Of a DNA stretch of 64,000 bases, positions 10,331-22,567 are shown in pieces. Each line of letters begins with the position of its first letter. The stretch's first letter is position 1. The stretch is from Argyresthia goedartella. Taxonomy: Eukaryota; Arthropoda; Insecta; Lepidoptera; Argyresthiidae. Both the position numbers and the translations under genes were made by a program. The notes under the pieces are model-generated. The model had not been told where the DNA came from and searched no databases. It worked only from the letters and a program-made list of their open reading frames with translations. The DNA lies in the NCBI GenBank assembly GCA_949825045.1, contig OX463818.1:26986906-27050905 (forward strand). Direction: 5' to 3'.

Positions 10331-13300
10331 TTTAACGCAGCGCAACTTGTTTAAGACTAGTAAAGCAACTCGTCTAATTTTAGCTACTTTCACTTGTTTC
10401 CTTTTGGTCAAGTACTTGATTGATAATTACCAAGCGCTTGGTTTCAATTAAGCGAGCAACTTGTTTAGGAATAGCAAAGAAATTCGTTTAATTTTAGCAC
10501 TGCCGACCTGACGGATTTCAGCTAAGGAGTTGGTTGATAACTACCAAGCATTTCGTTGAAATTCACCGCGCAACTTGTTTAAGATTAGTAAAGTAACTCG
10601 TCTAATTTTAGCTACGTTCACTTGTTCGATTTATGACAAGTACTTGATTGACAATTACCAAGCGCTTGGTTTCAATTAAGCGAGTAATTTGTTTAGGAAT
10701 AGCAAAGAAAGTTGTTTAATTTTAGCACTCCCGTCCTGATTGATTTCAGCTTAGGAGGTGGTTGATAATTACCAAGCATTTCGCTGAAATTAACCGAGCA
10801 ACTTGTTTAAGATTAGTAAAGCAACTCGTCTAATTTTAGCTACGTTCACTTGTGTGATTTTGGACAAGTACTTGATTGATAATTACCAAGCGCTTGGTTT
10901 CAATTAAGCGAGTAACTTATTTAGGAATAACAAAGAACTACCAAGCATTTAGTTGAAATTAACCGCGCAACTTGTTTAAGATTAGTAAAGCAACTCGTCT
11001 AATTTTAGCTACTTTCACTTGTTTAATTTTGGTCAACTATTTGGTTGATAATTACCAAGTGCTTGGTTTAAATTAAGCGAGTAACTTGTTTAAGAAAAGC
11101 CAAGAACGTCGTTTAATTTTCGCACTGCCGACCTGATTGATTTTAGCTAAGGAGTTGGTTGATAACTACCAAGCATTTCGCTGAAATTAACCGAGCAACT
11201 TGTTTAAGATTAGTAAAGCAACTCGTCTAATTTTTGCTACGTTCACTTGTTTGATTTTGGACAATTATTTGATTGATAATTACCAAGCGCTTGGTTTCAA
11301 TTAAGCGAGTAACTTGTTTAGGAATAGCAAAGAAATTCGTTTAATTTTAGCACTGCCGACCTGACGGATTTCAGCTAAGGAGTTGGTTGATAACTACCAA
11401 GCATTTCGTTGAAATTATCCGCGCAACTTGTTTAAGATTAGTAAAGTAACTCGTCTAATTTTAGCTACGTTCACTTGTTCGATTTATGACAAGTACTTGA
11501 TTGACAATTACCAAGCGCTTGGTTTCAATTAAGCTAGTAACTTGTTTAGGAATAGCAAAGAAAGTTGTTTAATTTTAGCACTCCCGTCCTGATTGATTTC
11601 AGCTTAGGAGGTGGTTGATTTCGCTGACCAAGCATTTCGCTGAAATTAACCGAGCAACTTGTTTAAGATTAGTAAAACAACTCGTCTAATTTTAGCTACG
11701 TTCACTTGTGTGATTTTGGACAAGTACTTGATTGATAATTACCAAGCGCTTGGTTTCAATTAAGCGAGTAACTTGTTTAGGAATAGCAAAGAAATTCGTT
11801 TAATTTTAGCACTGCTGACCTGATGGGTTTCAGCTAAGGAGTTGGTTGATAACTACCAAGCATTTAGTTGAAATTAACCGCGCAACTTGTTTAAAAGCAA
11901 CTCGTCTAATTTTAGCTACTTTCACTTGTTTAATTTTGGTCAAGTATTTGGTTAATAATTACCAAGTGCTTGGTTTAAATTAAGCGAGTAACTTGTTTAA
12001 GAATAGCCAAAAAAGTCGTTTAATTTTCGCACTGCCGACCTGATTGATTTTAGCTAAGGAGTTGGTTGATAACTACCAAGTATTTCACTGAAATTAACCG
12101 AGCAACTTGTTTAAGATTAGTAAAGCAACTCGTCTAGTTTTAGCTACGTTCACTTGTTTGATTTTGGACAATTACTTGATTGATAACTACCAAGCTCTTG
12201 GTTTCAATTAAGCGAGTAACTTGTTTAGGAATAGCAAAGAAATTCGTTTAATTTTAGCACTGCCGACCTGACGGATTTCAGCTAAGGAGTTGGTTGATAA
12301 CTACCAAGCATTTCGTTGAAATTAACCGCGGAACTTGTTTAAGATTAGTAAAGTAACTCGTCTAATTTTAGCTACGTTCACTTGTTCGATTTATGACAAG
12401 TACTTGATTGACAATTACCAAGCGCTTGGTTTCAATTAAGCTAGTAACTTGTTTAGGAATAGCAAAGAAAGTTGTTTAATTTTAGCACTCCCGTCCTGAT
12501 TGATTTCAGCTTAGGAGGTGGTTGATAATTACCAAGCATTTCGCTGAAATTAACCGAGCAACTTGTTTAAGATTAGTAAAGCAACTCGTCTAATTTTAGC
12601 TACTTTCACTTGTATAATTTTGGTCAAGTACTTGATTGATAATTACAAAGCGCTTGGTTTCAATTAAGCGAGTAACTTGTTTAGGAATAGCAAAGAAATT
12701 CGTTTAATTTTAGCACTGCCGACTTGACGGATTTCAGCTAAGGAGTTGGTTGATAACTACCAAGCATTTCGTTGAAATTAACAGCGCAACTTGTTTAAGA
12801 TTAGTAAAGTAACTCGTCTAATTTTAGCTACGTTCACTTGTTTGATTTATGACAAGTACTTGATTGACAATTACCAAGCGCTTGGTTTCAATTAAGCGAG
12901 TAACTTGTTTAGGAATAGCAAAGAAAGTCGTTTAATTTTAGCACTGCCGTCCTGATTGATTTCAGCTAAGGAGTTGGTTAATAACTTCCAAGCATTTCGC
13001 TGAAATTAACCGAGCAACTTGTTTAAGATTAGTAAAGCAACTCGTCTAATTTTAGCTACGTTCACTTATTTCATTTTGGTCAAGTATTTGGTTGATAATT
13101 ACCAAGTGCTTGGTTTAAATTAAGCGATTAACTTGTTTAGGAATATACAAGAAAGTCGTTTAATTTTAGCGCTGCTGACCTGATTGATTTTAGCTAAGGA
13201 GTTGGTTGATAACTACCAAGCATTTGGCTGAAATTAACCGAGCAACTTATTTAAGATTAGTAAAGCAACTCGTCTAATTTTTAGCTACGTTCACTTGTTT

Positions 13301-13440
13301 GATTTTGGACAATTACTTGATTGATAATTACCAAGCGCTTGGTTTCAATTAAGCGAGTAACTTGGTTAGGAACAGCAAAGAAATTCGTTTAATTTTAGCA
13401 CTGCCAACATGATTGATTTTAGCTAAGTAGTTGGTTGATT
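10331..13440. repeat. Higher-order tandem array: 14 units of ~227 bp (right sub-array)
   Basis: A landmark CAACTCGTCTAATTTT (variant TAACTCG...) recurs near 10366, 10588, 10817, 10994, 11219, 11444, 11673, 11897, 12125, 12351, 12577, 12806, 13037 and 13263. That is a period of about 227 bp, with one unit shortened to 177. Variant positions show a four-unit higher-order period of about 910 bp; for example the CTGACGG variant lies near 10503, 11361 and 12268. Each 227-bp unit holds about ten ACTTG-phased modules, including the perfect palindrome ACCAAGCGCTTGGT. Confidence 0.8.
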
Positions 13441-13968
13441 ACTACCATGCGTGTTGTTATTTTAACAAGTAAATTGTCAGAAAATAATCAATTTAATTTT
13501 TTGTTATTAACCATGTTTAAAAGGGTTAGTAGCAACCAAGTAATAAGTTTAGAAATTAATAAGCACTTAATTATTTATCTGAAGTATGACGTGTTAAATA
13601 TATGAATTTAATACATCATTATTGTTTATTGTTTGTCGTCGTAGTATCAAATGGTCAGCTCGTCAAGGCTCTTCGAATGACATATTTTTGACGTCTGTTG
13701 GTGGGTGGGGACTTACGCTTGCGTGGTTCTTTATTTAAATTTAATTTCTGATATATAGTACAGTTTGAAACCGGTCTACGGGAAACAAATAGCTGTGGGA
13801 CCAAGGTTAATACCTCTTATCAGAAGAATGACCCGTGGGCCCATAAAAACTGCCAGATTGAAAAGCATAAATTAAAACTAGAGCATTGGGTCTACGGGGA
13901 AAAAATAATACCCGTGGACCCACTGTGGGGCAATAGCTGTGGGACCACGGTTAATACCTCGTATGTAA

Positions 13969-14540
13969 CCTTTTCAAAATTGATTTTTCTCAAGGAGTTT
14001 CGGTATTTTGTTATGTGCAGTAAAGGGGCGTCCATTCATTACGCAAGATGTTCAGATTAGCTCCAAGCCCTCTTTCATTTATATAATCTTGGATATCATA
14101 GTATCTCTTTTTTCGAAAAGTAATTTTTTATGGTTTTTATATTCGACCAATGGCAATTTCAAAATTTCTAGGATATGTATCTTGTAGTAGAGATTGCATT
14201 GAATGCAAGAATTGCTAACTTTTGCAAGTCTACTACGGGGTATCTATGATTATTTCAAGTTAACATTACAGGTATCGCTAATTTTGGAAAATGTTGCAAG
14301 GTTTTTAACGTAATAATTTTCGATATACATATACATATACTATCCGTGTCAAACCGTAACAGTGTGGACTAGCATCATACTAGTCCCTGATTGGTCAGAC
14401 TTATACCTTGTTCAACATAGCTTGATCGATGACAGCTTGTCATTTTGACATAACTAGACCTGTGGATAATGTCGATATAAATGATTGATATTCCAACTAC
14501 TGAATGTTTCAAACAAATCAAACAAAAGGAAGTTGTAACA
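13969..14540. other. Unassigned AT-rich spacer
   Basis: Follows the MULE target duplication. No domain-bearing frame, tandem repeat or inverted repeat was recognised. Confidence 0.35.
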
Positions 14541-14561
14541 CGTTTTTATTCTTGTTAAAAT

Positions 14562-14765
14562 GGTTCACAGCCCAAATCGTCATTATCAAAGTTTGATTCT
14601 GACTCGCTGGAGCAGCCTTGTAGATTTATAAGCAGTTTTGGGTACATTGGTAGAAATGTACATCACGCACCCAATCTTCTTCCAAAATTTTTCTTGTTTT
14701 ATCGACGACTTTTCGCCAATTTTCCGGCGTGACATTGACATGCATTTTTCAGTAACATCAGCAGT
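14562..14765 (-). pseudogene. C-terminal remnant of a transposase (IS630-like?)
   Basis: On the minus strand a short coding-like stretch reads NVTPENWRKVVDKTRK followed by an acidic, Ser/Glu/Asp-rich end (CSSESESNFDNDDLGCEPF) in another frame. A Trp-containing helix then an acidic Ser-rich tail resembles the C-terminus of the DD-E transposase at 528-1133. It is too short and too frameshifted for a firm call. Confidence 0.35.
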
Positions 14766-14774
14766 TTATTTGCC

Positions 14775-15335
14775 GTAAAAGGCGGTGTTGTGTTATGTCT
14801 AGCTGCGTAATGTTTAACAAAGAAATAAAATATAAAACACCACATGATTGTTAGAAAAGATGTGCTATTACTAAGAGAGCCTTGTTTTTGTACATGTTTT
14901 TGCTATCAAAAGTTATCTGAATATTGGGTGTTTTATGTGAGTACAATAAAGAAATTACAAATATGAATCTAATTCAATTTTTATATAGAGCGAACAATAG
15001 ATGTGCGAGCGACAGTACGGATAGATAGGAAGTACGCTCACTAGTTGAGCCACAATGGTGGAGTATGGCGCAGTCTTACTCGAATCCGGGCAAAGGAATG
15101 TGCTCCTCGGTGGGGACATTAATGAGCTACATAAATGGCTACATAACATTAATGGCTACCCTCCATCTCTATTTTATATCAACTATATGCGTTCAATGCC
15201 AGTTGTTTTATATTCATTTACCGGTGTTAATGATTATGATATACAACAGTATTATATTTTTATTATATGTATCATATAAAATTAGTGTACTCATTTTATA
15301 TAAACGGAAACGGATACTAAATTGTTATTTATTTA
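14775..15335. other. Unassigned spacer
   Basis: Contains overlapping short frames on both strands around 15055-15370 without recognisable domains. No repeat structure was seen. Confidence 0.3.
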
Positions 15336-15339
15336 GTGA

Positions 15340-18066
15340 TCATCTGATATTAAAATGTCGACTTTAAAACTATACTATCAGAATACTAGGAGCTGCGTAC
15401 GAAGACCAGTATATTTCGTAGGAATATAATTTTAAATATCTATGACGTAATCAGCTTAACAAAACCTGGTTGCTTGAAAGTATCATGGACGGTGAATTGT
15501 TCGAAGGACGATATCTTGTTTTGCGACGTGATCGCGATTATTTCCGTTTACGTCAGAAATCGGGCGGATGTGTTTTATTGGCTGTTAGGAGTGATTTAGC
15601 GGTGGAGCATAGACCTGAGTGGAATAGTACTGAGGAGGACATATGGGTAACGTTATCAGTTAAATCTAAAAAACTTGCAGAGATACAGAATGCATATATG
15701 CTGTATTTACTAATGTAAAGAGCTTTGAGGTTATTCAGGACTCAACTTGATCATTTTTGTAACAGGTTGAGTGATATAATGTTGTCGAATCCATTAGACA
15801 AATTTATTGTTTTAGGTAATTTTTATTTTGGGAATGACATGGACTGTTACTGATCTGATGACGCAGTGAGTATATCACTGACATTCTTGACACGTTCAAC
15901 ACATGTAATTTAAGTCAATACAATAATGAACGTAATTTTCTTGCGCGTATTAGGACTTAATTCTTTCTAACAGTGATCTAACTATTTGTGCACGTGATGT
16001 ACCTCTATTCCCTGAGGACCTCTATCATAAGGCTGTATCCATATCGGCAGATTTCATTGAAATTCATTCTCTTGAAAATGCCCGTACAATTAAATTCAGG
16101 TATCATCAAGCTAACTGTTCGGCAATTAAGTCTGAACTTGACGGGACTGACTGGTGTAAGCAATTGGGTTATGATTCAATTGAGTTGATGATGTAAAGAT
16201 TTTATGATACATTGTATCAAATCCGTGACCAATATGTGCCGCAGAAATTAGTTAAAACAGACTCATACCCCTTGTGGTATAACTTCTCCCGCATTAAGGT
16301 TATTAAGGAGAAAGCCAAATACCATTCTAAGTACAAACTATATGCAAACTTATGTAACCAGAATTTCTCATTATTAGGTACTAGATTCATTGAACTTGAA
16401 AATATTTGTTTTAAGAAATACATCCAGCGTATTGAGTCATCAATCATCAAAGATCGTAAGTCATTCTGGAGTTATGTTAAAAGTAAAAGCTTTTCCCAAT
16501 GTATTGTGGCACTAATCGAGCTGATAATGGTGATGGCATTAGTGACCTATTTGCAGCATATTTCCACTCCACCTTTGCGGCCAAGAGTTTGACAAATGAT
16601 CCCTATGAATATGAATGAACCCTAAACAAGTACTCCAACTTCTTACATCACTTAAAATTATCTAAAGCTAGAAGGCCGGACGCGATTCCTAGTTTGCTCA
16701 TAGTTGTGCCCCGATCTTAGTGTCACCACTTTGTATACTATTCAGACAGTCCTTGGCCTCAGGAATTTTTCCAAAAATATGTAAATCTGCGTTCATTATA
16801 CCCATATTGAAAAAAGGTAATAAAAACAACGTAGAAAATTATCCTCTCATATCGAAGCAATGCCTTTTTGCCAAGGTTTTTGAAAAACTCCTCCATCGCT
16901 CGGTTAAGAATTTGTTAGTCCCTCATTCAGAGATGCCCTACACGGTTTTCTTCAAAAGCGCTCTACAGTATCTAACTTAATCCTTGCTAATGAAATTATC
17001 ACAAGAAGTATGGGAGATGGTAAACAGGTTGATGTAGATGTTACAGACTATCAAAAGTGCTTTGATCGTGTAGATCACCGTGAGTTGCTTTCAAAGCTTA
17101 ATGCAGCAGGGATCTATGGTGGCTTATATCGTTGGTTTGTATCCTATACCGACAATAGGTCAAGGTGGACCCATGTCCCTTCGGGGGTTCCCCAGGGGCC
17201 CATTATTGTTTGTTCTGTTCATTTTAGAATTCGATATACGTTTTCATCACACCCAGGTTCTATTATTCGCAGACTATATGAAAAAAAAATAAGGAAATAC
17301 ATGGCCCGACGGACTATCGTATCTTAAAAGCTGATCTGAATAGATTTGAAACATATTCTACAATTCATAAACTAGAACTTGTAATGAAAAAAAAATGCAT
17401 CTGTATTTCATTCACTCGAAAGCCTAATACAATTAATTCTGAATACAGATTGCTGGGTCACAATTTGTCAAGGGTAAATGATATTAGGGATCTGGGCTTC
17501 ATTCATGATTCAAAGTTATTATTTAATCAGCACATTGAATACATTGTGGGCAAAGCCTCCAAAGCGCTGGGTTTCATTATGAGAATGTCTGCTGATCTGA
17601 CATCTATTAAGGCTATAAAAATACTATACTGTAGTGTACATTCGTACACAGTCATCTAGAATACGCTAGAGAGGTCTGGAATCCGCATTATCAAGTGTTT
17701 ATTGAACGGTTAGAAAAAATTCAGAAAAAGTTCCTGCGTTTCCTTGATTTCAAAGTAAAACAGTATTCCACTGGCTATGATCACCGTTGTAAAAAGTACC
17801 ATTTCCTGCCACTTGCTGTACCTCAAAACATAAATGACGCTTGCTATATATCCATAATTGCTAATGGAATGGTGGATTGCTCGGAGCTACTGATCATGAT
17901 CAGCTTGCGCACTAACACCATGGCCTTGCGGCACTACCCACTGATTTACATCCCGCGTTCGAGCACGAATTATAGGTGCAATACATTGGTCATTCGTGGC
18001 TGTAGATTGTTTAATCATTATAACCAATCAAGTTAACCTGAAATAAAGATTGTTATTATTATTATA
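15340..18066 (+). mobile_element. Decayed jockey-type non-LTR retrotransposon (LINE)
   Basis: A single degenerate ORF2-like coding track runs from an AP-endonuclease-like N-terminus to a 3' end at about 18066 made of (TTATT)-type repeats. Spacing and order (endonuclease, reverse transcriptase, C-terminal part) are those of jockey-group elements. No ORF1 is visible and the 5' end is not sharply defined. Confidence 0.75.
15345..18036 (+). pseudogene. LINE ORF2 (endonuclease-reverse transcriptase), multiply broken
   Basis: Endonuclease fragments appear first (ISL..TWLLES, DGELFEGRYLVLRRDRDY, a GG.VLLAVRSDLAVE motif, DIWVTL). Reverse-transcriptase fragments follow: IIPILKKGNKNNVENY at 16800, DYQKCFDRVDHRELL near 17050, VPSGVPQGPL at 17180, and a damaged catalytic box reading FADYMKK in place of FADD near 17260. 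A C-terminal part ends RSSTNYRCNTLVIRGC.LFN. Many stops and frameshifts, plus loss of the FADD Asp pair, show it is dead. Confidence 0.75.
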
Positions 18067-18069
18067 GCA

Positions 18070-18780
18070 CTAAACATGACTTCGATTTGTTCACAACCAG
18101 TATAGCACCCATTAAACGATCAATCACAAAAACACATTTAAAATAAATAAGTATTTAGATGAATAGTTTCAGTATTATTAAGAGCAACACTATTGTTTAG
18201 AACGTGCATCTTTGTTGTTTATCCTTCAACTATTAAATATTATATAAAATATTATGTAAACATTATATATTTTTGATTTAGTTTAGATTTGAGTTTTGTT
18301 ATTTTTTCTATTTGTGAGAGTTTGTAATTAACTTTCTACAAAATACATTCTACATTCTAAGCTTTATTTTTAAACACATTTATGTAAGCTTTCCTGAAAT
18401 AAAATAAATAAATAAATGTTAAGTTATCGAATCAATTACCTTCTAAGACTTAACCGTAGAGAGTATATTACTTGACTTGACCTAATAGTTTTTTGTCGTA
18501 AACTGTACTTATCCTGTTTTTATGTGAATCCATTGCATCCTTTTAGAAATCTGGTCATTAAGGAAATCGCAGAACTGCTGCCTTGAATAATTAACATAAT
18601 GAAGTAAAATATCTGTTATATATACGTAAAGCCCGAAATGAAAATGGCATTCCCTCCCTACAGGCCAAGGTTATAATAAGCTTACAAAGCTCACAGAGGC
18701 TTACGTATTACTTCGAAGATGGTCTGGGCAAACAATCAGCCGATTCCAAAGGCGTCAGAACTAAACTAATTTATAAAATC
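18070..18780. other. Unassigned AT-rich sequence
   Basis: Contains an (AATA)n-like tail at about 18392-18416 that could be the 3' end of another degraded retroposon. No gene was seen. Confidence 0.3.
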
Positions 18781-18782
18781 TG

Positions 18783-18835
18783 TCAAGGATGGGCAGGAGT
18801 CGCACACGAAGGATTCCGTACCATCGTATAAGAAA
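18783..18835 (+). repeat. SINE/LINE-tail-like fragment (ACACGAAGGATTCCGTACC motif)
   Basis: Shares the core GGA(C/G)TCGCACACGAAGG.TTCCGTACC with segments at 19445, 41208 and 47481. I recall this core as a very common lepidopteran dispersed repeat. Only the core is preserved here. Confidence 0.45.
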
Positions 18836-18872
18836 ACTTAAAAAACAATGAAACAAAAAAATCTACGATATT

Positions 18873-19300
18873 TTAATCCATTAATTGGAATTTCCGCAAC
18901 GACGAATTCAATTTGTGCCTATTTTGTTTGATGTGGGTTGGGGGCACTACTCCTGCCAACCCAGCTGCTGCAGGAAGCCTAGCAAACTCTTGATGTTGCC
19001 GACGACTTCCTGGAGCGACCTCGGCGACCCGAGGTGTGTTGCTCGGTAGATAGCCACGCCGGAACATTCCAGCAGGACTTGCTGGAATGTTCCAATGTTC
19101 CAATGCTGGACAGCGGCTGTCTCCTCCACCTTCATTCAGGCTCTGCACAGGTCTGTAACACCTAGAGTGTAAGTGTTACTTTAGCAAAGCGTGTCCAGTC
19201 ATCGCTCCAGTTGCCAAGCGGGGTTTTAGCTTCAGAAGCTTACGTGATAATCCAGGCCTGATCATCGGGAGGGCCTGTCTGGCTTACTTGCGGTATCCCT
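18873..19300 (-). other. GC-richer segment, unassigned, with a perfect 14-bp-arm hairpin
   Basis: This island is clearly GC-richer than its surroundings and carries overlapping open minus-strand frames of 62 and 91 codons without recognisable domains. At 19061-19093 it has a perfect hairpin (arms GGAACATTCCAGCA and complement, 5-base loop). It is probably part of an unrecognised repeat. Confidence 0.35.
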
Positions 19301-19444
19301 ATAGATAAAAGAACTGCATTAATTTTGACATTTTTTTTCCATACATTGCAATCTATGCTTGAAGTACTGAAGATTGCGGATCCGAGACGACGATCATGAA
19401 TGATGCGTAACACGAAATTATCGATGATAATTAATTAATAATAA

Positions 19445-19500
19445 AAATGGTCAAGTGCGAGTAGGACGTCGGACCCGTACACGAAGGGTTCAATATCATG
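19445..19500 (+). repeat. SINE/LINE-tail-like fragment
   Basis: Reads GGTCAAGTGCGAGTAGGACG...ACACGAAGGGTTC, the same core as at 47481-47520. Short and degenerate. Confidence 0.45.
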
Positions 19501-19629
19501 TACACGGAAAAAAGCAAAACAACCAGTAGGTATTTTGTACCCTTTCGGAACATGCTATCCGTTTCCCAAAACATCCTTACCCAAAACACGCGTTCCAAAA
19601 TAACAGTTTTTTTAAACGACCGTAGCCAA

Positions 19630-19745
19630 CATATCCGTTTCTCATAGGATCCGTATGCCAAAACAACCGTTGTTCATTGCATCCGTATGCCATAAGATTC
19701 GTTTCTCATGACATCCGCATAGCCAAAAGACCCATTTCTCATGAC
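19630..19745. repeat. Degenerate tandem repeat with ATCCGTTTCTCAT motif
   Basis: Motifs of the form (A/C)ATCCGTTTCTCAT and ATCCGTATGCCA alternate over about 115 bp, giving a loose period near 38 bp. Non-coding. Confidence 0.5.
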
Positions 19746-19759
19746 ACCCTGATTTATTC

Positions 19760-22060
19760 TGAGAAATCCTGATTTATCTTTATTCCCTTTCAAAGACTAA
19801 TAATATTTGTAATATTAATATTTGTGAGTATGTAAGGTAAAAGGGACCACTTTAGGGGAGTCATTGGTATAGTACACTACACATACTTACTAGAAGCTAC
19901 TCGACTATCCATAAACGAAAGAATCAAGTATTTTTAATTCATTTATGCGTAGTGAAAATAGATATTTTCACATCTACATTACACACATTTCAGATGAACA
20001 CGACGTTTGTCAAAGGCATAAAGGCGTGTGCAGATATTTCTGTTCACCGTTTTGTACAGATGTAAAACTCTTTGACTGTATACCCGCTGGCGCGCGTCTT
20101 CTATATAAACCATACCAATAATTTTCGGACGGATACTGCGCCTGATATGCAAATGACTTGTTGACAAAATATACCGCAATGACTATACCGCAATGACTTG
20201 TTGACAAAATTCTAGTTGCACTGGTCATACGCTTGCAGCTAGGATTTATGTCTATTTTTCTATTTCTTTCCAACAAGACTACGTCTATTTCATCTATACA
20301 CCTCCTCGCTCTAGGACTAATGCGGAAGCCAGTTGCGACATATCTTCGTAGCGCTTCGTGGTGAGTGAATTTATTTCGGGGTAGATTTCTTCTCTGATTC
20401 GATTTTATGTATTTTATAATACAAAAAAAACAAGGCTAGTAACGTGTGCTAGTAGTTTAACTACACAGTATTTTGGTGAAACGAGTATTTATTTTTCTTA
20501 AACATGGTAATGTGTTTGAATTTCAGGTTGCAACGAAAATACCATAGCATCGAAATTGGTGCACAGTGTTGAATTCATTCGATATCAGATTACTTATAGA
20601 ATATTGCTCAGATTCACTGCCTGTTACTTTGTTTTATGCTAAAAACATGTTTCTCCTTAAAATAAGTTGTACCTACTTTGGACGGATTTAACAAATAATC
20701 AACGATCCGGCGAAAAGAGAATGGTTAGGGGAATTTTCTTAAGCACACGCAATAAGCCTTTTTGCACATTAGATTGATGATACAGCTGGAGCCAGATTGT
20801 TTTGTTTCTTTACTTTATTTCTAACATGATCACAGCGCAAGATGAATTATTTTAATTTTGTTTTGTAATAAATGTTTTATTCTGTGCCTTAAAATCTGTA
20901 TCCTAATATTTAGAATGTATTTTATTTTTGAAATGAAAACGAAATATACCGTATGTTATTATTGTTTTATTTCTTACTTGTTGTATATATATATATATAT
21001 ATATATATATAACGAAACTTTAACTAACACTTATAACATAAATTGTCCGCGACCTTAAATTATGTAAAAATAAACGTTTTTTTTTTGTTTATAAAGGTTA
21101 GTATAAAATCAAAACTATTGAATGTCTCTACACTCTGAGTAACTATATTATATTTTGTATTACAGGTCTGCGTTTTTTAATCCCACTTGTGCCCCCGGCT
21201 TTATACTATTAAAAGCGTATATTGTCCCTGGGGTGATTACAGTACCAGTAAGGGGCCATTTTTTGGATTAAATTGAAAATGAAATATAAGTCATGCACTT
21301 TTGCTCATAAATTATATTATAATTTGTACCATGCTCTAAATTTTCGAGTTTACCAAAAGACAGATGTTTACAAAACTGTTGAGAAATATACCTTCCAAGA
21401 TCGACAAAAAGTAAAGGAATAAATTAAGTTGTCTTTAGACCTCTGGTTCTGACTGAAATTTCGTTCAAAGATAATAAAACATATGCATTTATTAACCTAC
21501 GCACATTAGATTTAAATATATAAATAAATAAGTTATTGAACACTAGACTAAACTAAACTTAACGTAGTATAAATTCAGATATTCTTAAGATTTTTTTTTT
21601 TGTGTTTTGTACCATTGCAATAAATAAAATTGTCAAACACGATACAGGTTAGATAGACCTAGTGTGTTGTTCACAGACAAATTTATTTTGTAATAAGCTT
21701 TGGTAATTAATAAATTTTTCATTTTCATTTTTATTTTCTATCAGAAATAACACAAAATATGGATATAAATCACCAAATCCCGAAGAAAATAAATTCAAAA
21801 AATATGGCGCAAAAAAGCAGTTGTGCCGTGTTTCTACTGATAGGAATACAAAACCATTTTGGTAACACGAACAGTCATAATTTTGGCGCAATCTTTGCTT
21901 TATAATAAACAAACGTTAGATAGAATCGAAACATCTGCGACAGTGCAAAAGGTCGTAAATAATGTTTTTGTAACCATTGGCGCTGAGCGCCGCCATGACG
22001 GGCCGAGCTACGCAACTTAGGGTCATCGCGCGAAAAAATCGACGCAAGCAAGCGTACATA
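19760..22060. other. Unassigned AT-rich sequence with a (TA)n microsatellite
   Basis: A (TA)14 tract lies at about 20984-21011. Short frames on either strand show no domains or codon bias. No structured repeat was found. Confidence 0.35.
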
Positions 22061-22064
22061 TATC

Positions 22065-22206
22065 TCATTGACAGAGTGATGGTTTATACAAGTTGGTGGT
22101 TAATAAATTGACCGTCTTACAAATGACACCCGTGATTAATACCGTGTGGACCAATAGTGTCTGATTGGAGGTTGTCGACCTATAGGTTAGTCACTCTGTC
22201 ACTGAA
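22065..22206. repeat. Short foldback MITE
   Basis: The left arm CATTGACAGAGTGATGGTTT and the right arm (complement AGTGACAGAGTGACTAACC) face each other across about 95 bp. Matches are imperfect and no clear target duplication was seen. Confidence 0.5.
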
Positions 22207-22567
22207 TAATAACCTTAGTCACTGATCCGCGCCTAGGCATAGCATACCTGAATACCAGCTTCAGAATATCTCATCTAAGAAGGGCACAGCACCAATCCTG
22301 CAACACTTAAAGACCGCTCCAGTCGGCCAAAGGCCTTACAACAGCCTGTTTCTCTTTCATGATCTGCAGCATAGCGATAACCGACGCCAACGATGACGCA
22401 CCGTCCATTGAGCTGTGATTTTTCAGCCTGTCCCTGGCGGTCCTTGACCCTTAAGAGGCAGCCCTTGAGCGGCCGGGTCGGGAATCGGGAACGTATCCAG
22501 CTTAGAGGGGACTTATCACTGCTTGGCTTGACTCCCCGCACCCCGGCCACTCCTTCCCGCCGCACGC

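Larger units (their letters stand above)
8767..13712. mobile_element. 4.9-kb TIR-bounded block filled with hairpin-module repeats
   Basis: The ends are 53-bp imperfect inverted repeats: left GTCCCCACCACCAACAGACG at 8767, right its complement ending at 13712, both running in to CTTGACGAG. There is no coding capacity; nearly everything from 8914 to 13440 is repeat array. It sits between the 3' UTR-like end of the MULE transposase (AATAAA signals at 8652-8690) and the MULE right TIR. I read it as a second, non-autonomous element inside the MULE. No target duplication was found, so an alternative is that it is an amplified internal part of the MULE. Confidence 0.55.
3040..13960 (+). mobile_element. 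MULE (Mutator superfamily, Phantom-like) DNA transposon, 10.9 kb with nested insertions
   Basis: The terminal inverted repeats are about 78 bp and roughly 90% alike. The left begins GAGGTATTAACCGTGGTCCC at 3040, and the right is its complement ending at 13960. A perfect 8-bp target duplication GTATGTAA flanks the element (3032-3039 and 13961-13968). Inside, on the plus strand, is a FLYWCH-plus-MULE transposase. The element has been enlarged by an LTR element (4960-8307), a poly(A)-ended segment (about 4165-4410) and a repeat-filled TIR block (8767-13712). Stripped of the LTR element and the TIR block it would be about 2.6 kb. The right terminus is partly duplicated (13777-13819 repeats the outer TIR sequence). 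Confidence 0.82.

Noticed and set aside
8914..13440. Regular repeats with palindromic cores look superficially like a CRISPR array
   Set aside because: There are no unique spacers between repeats, the genome is eukaryotic, and the repeats are contiguous modules.
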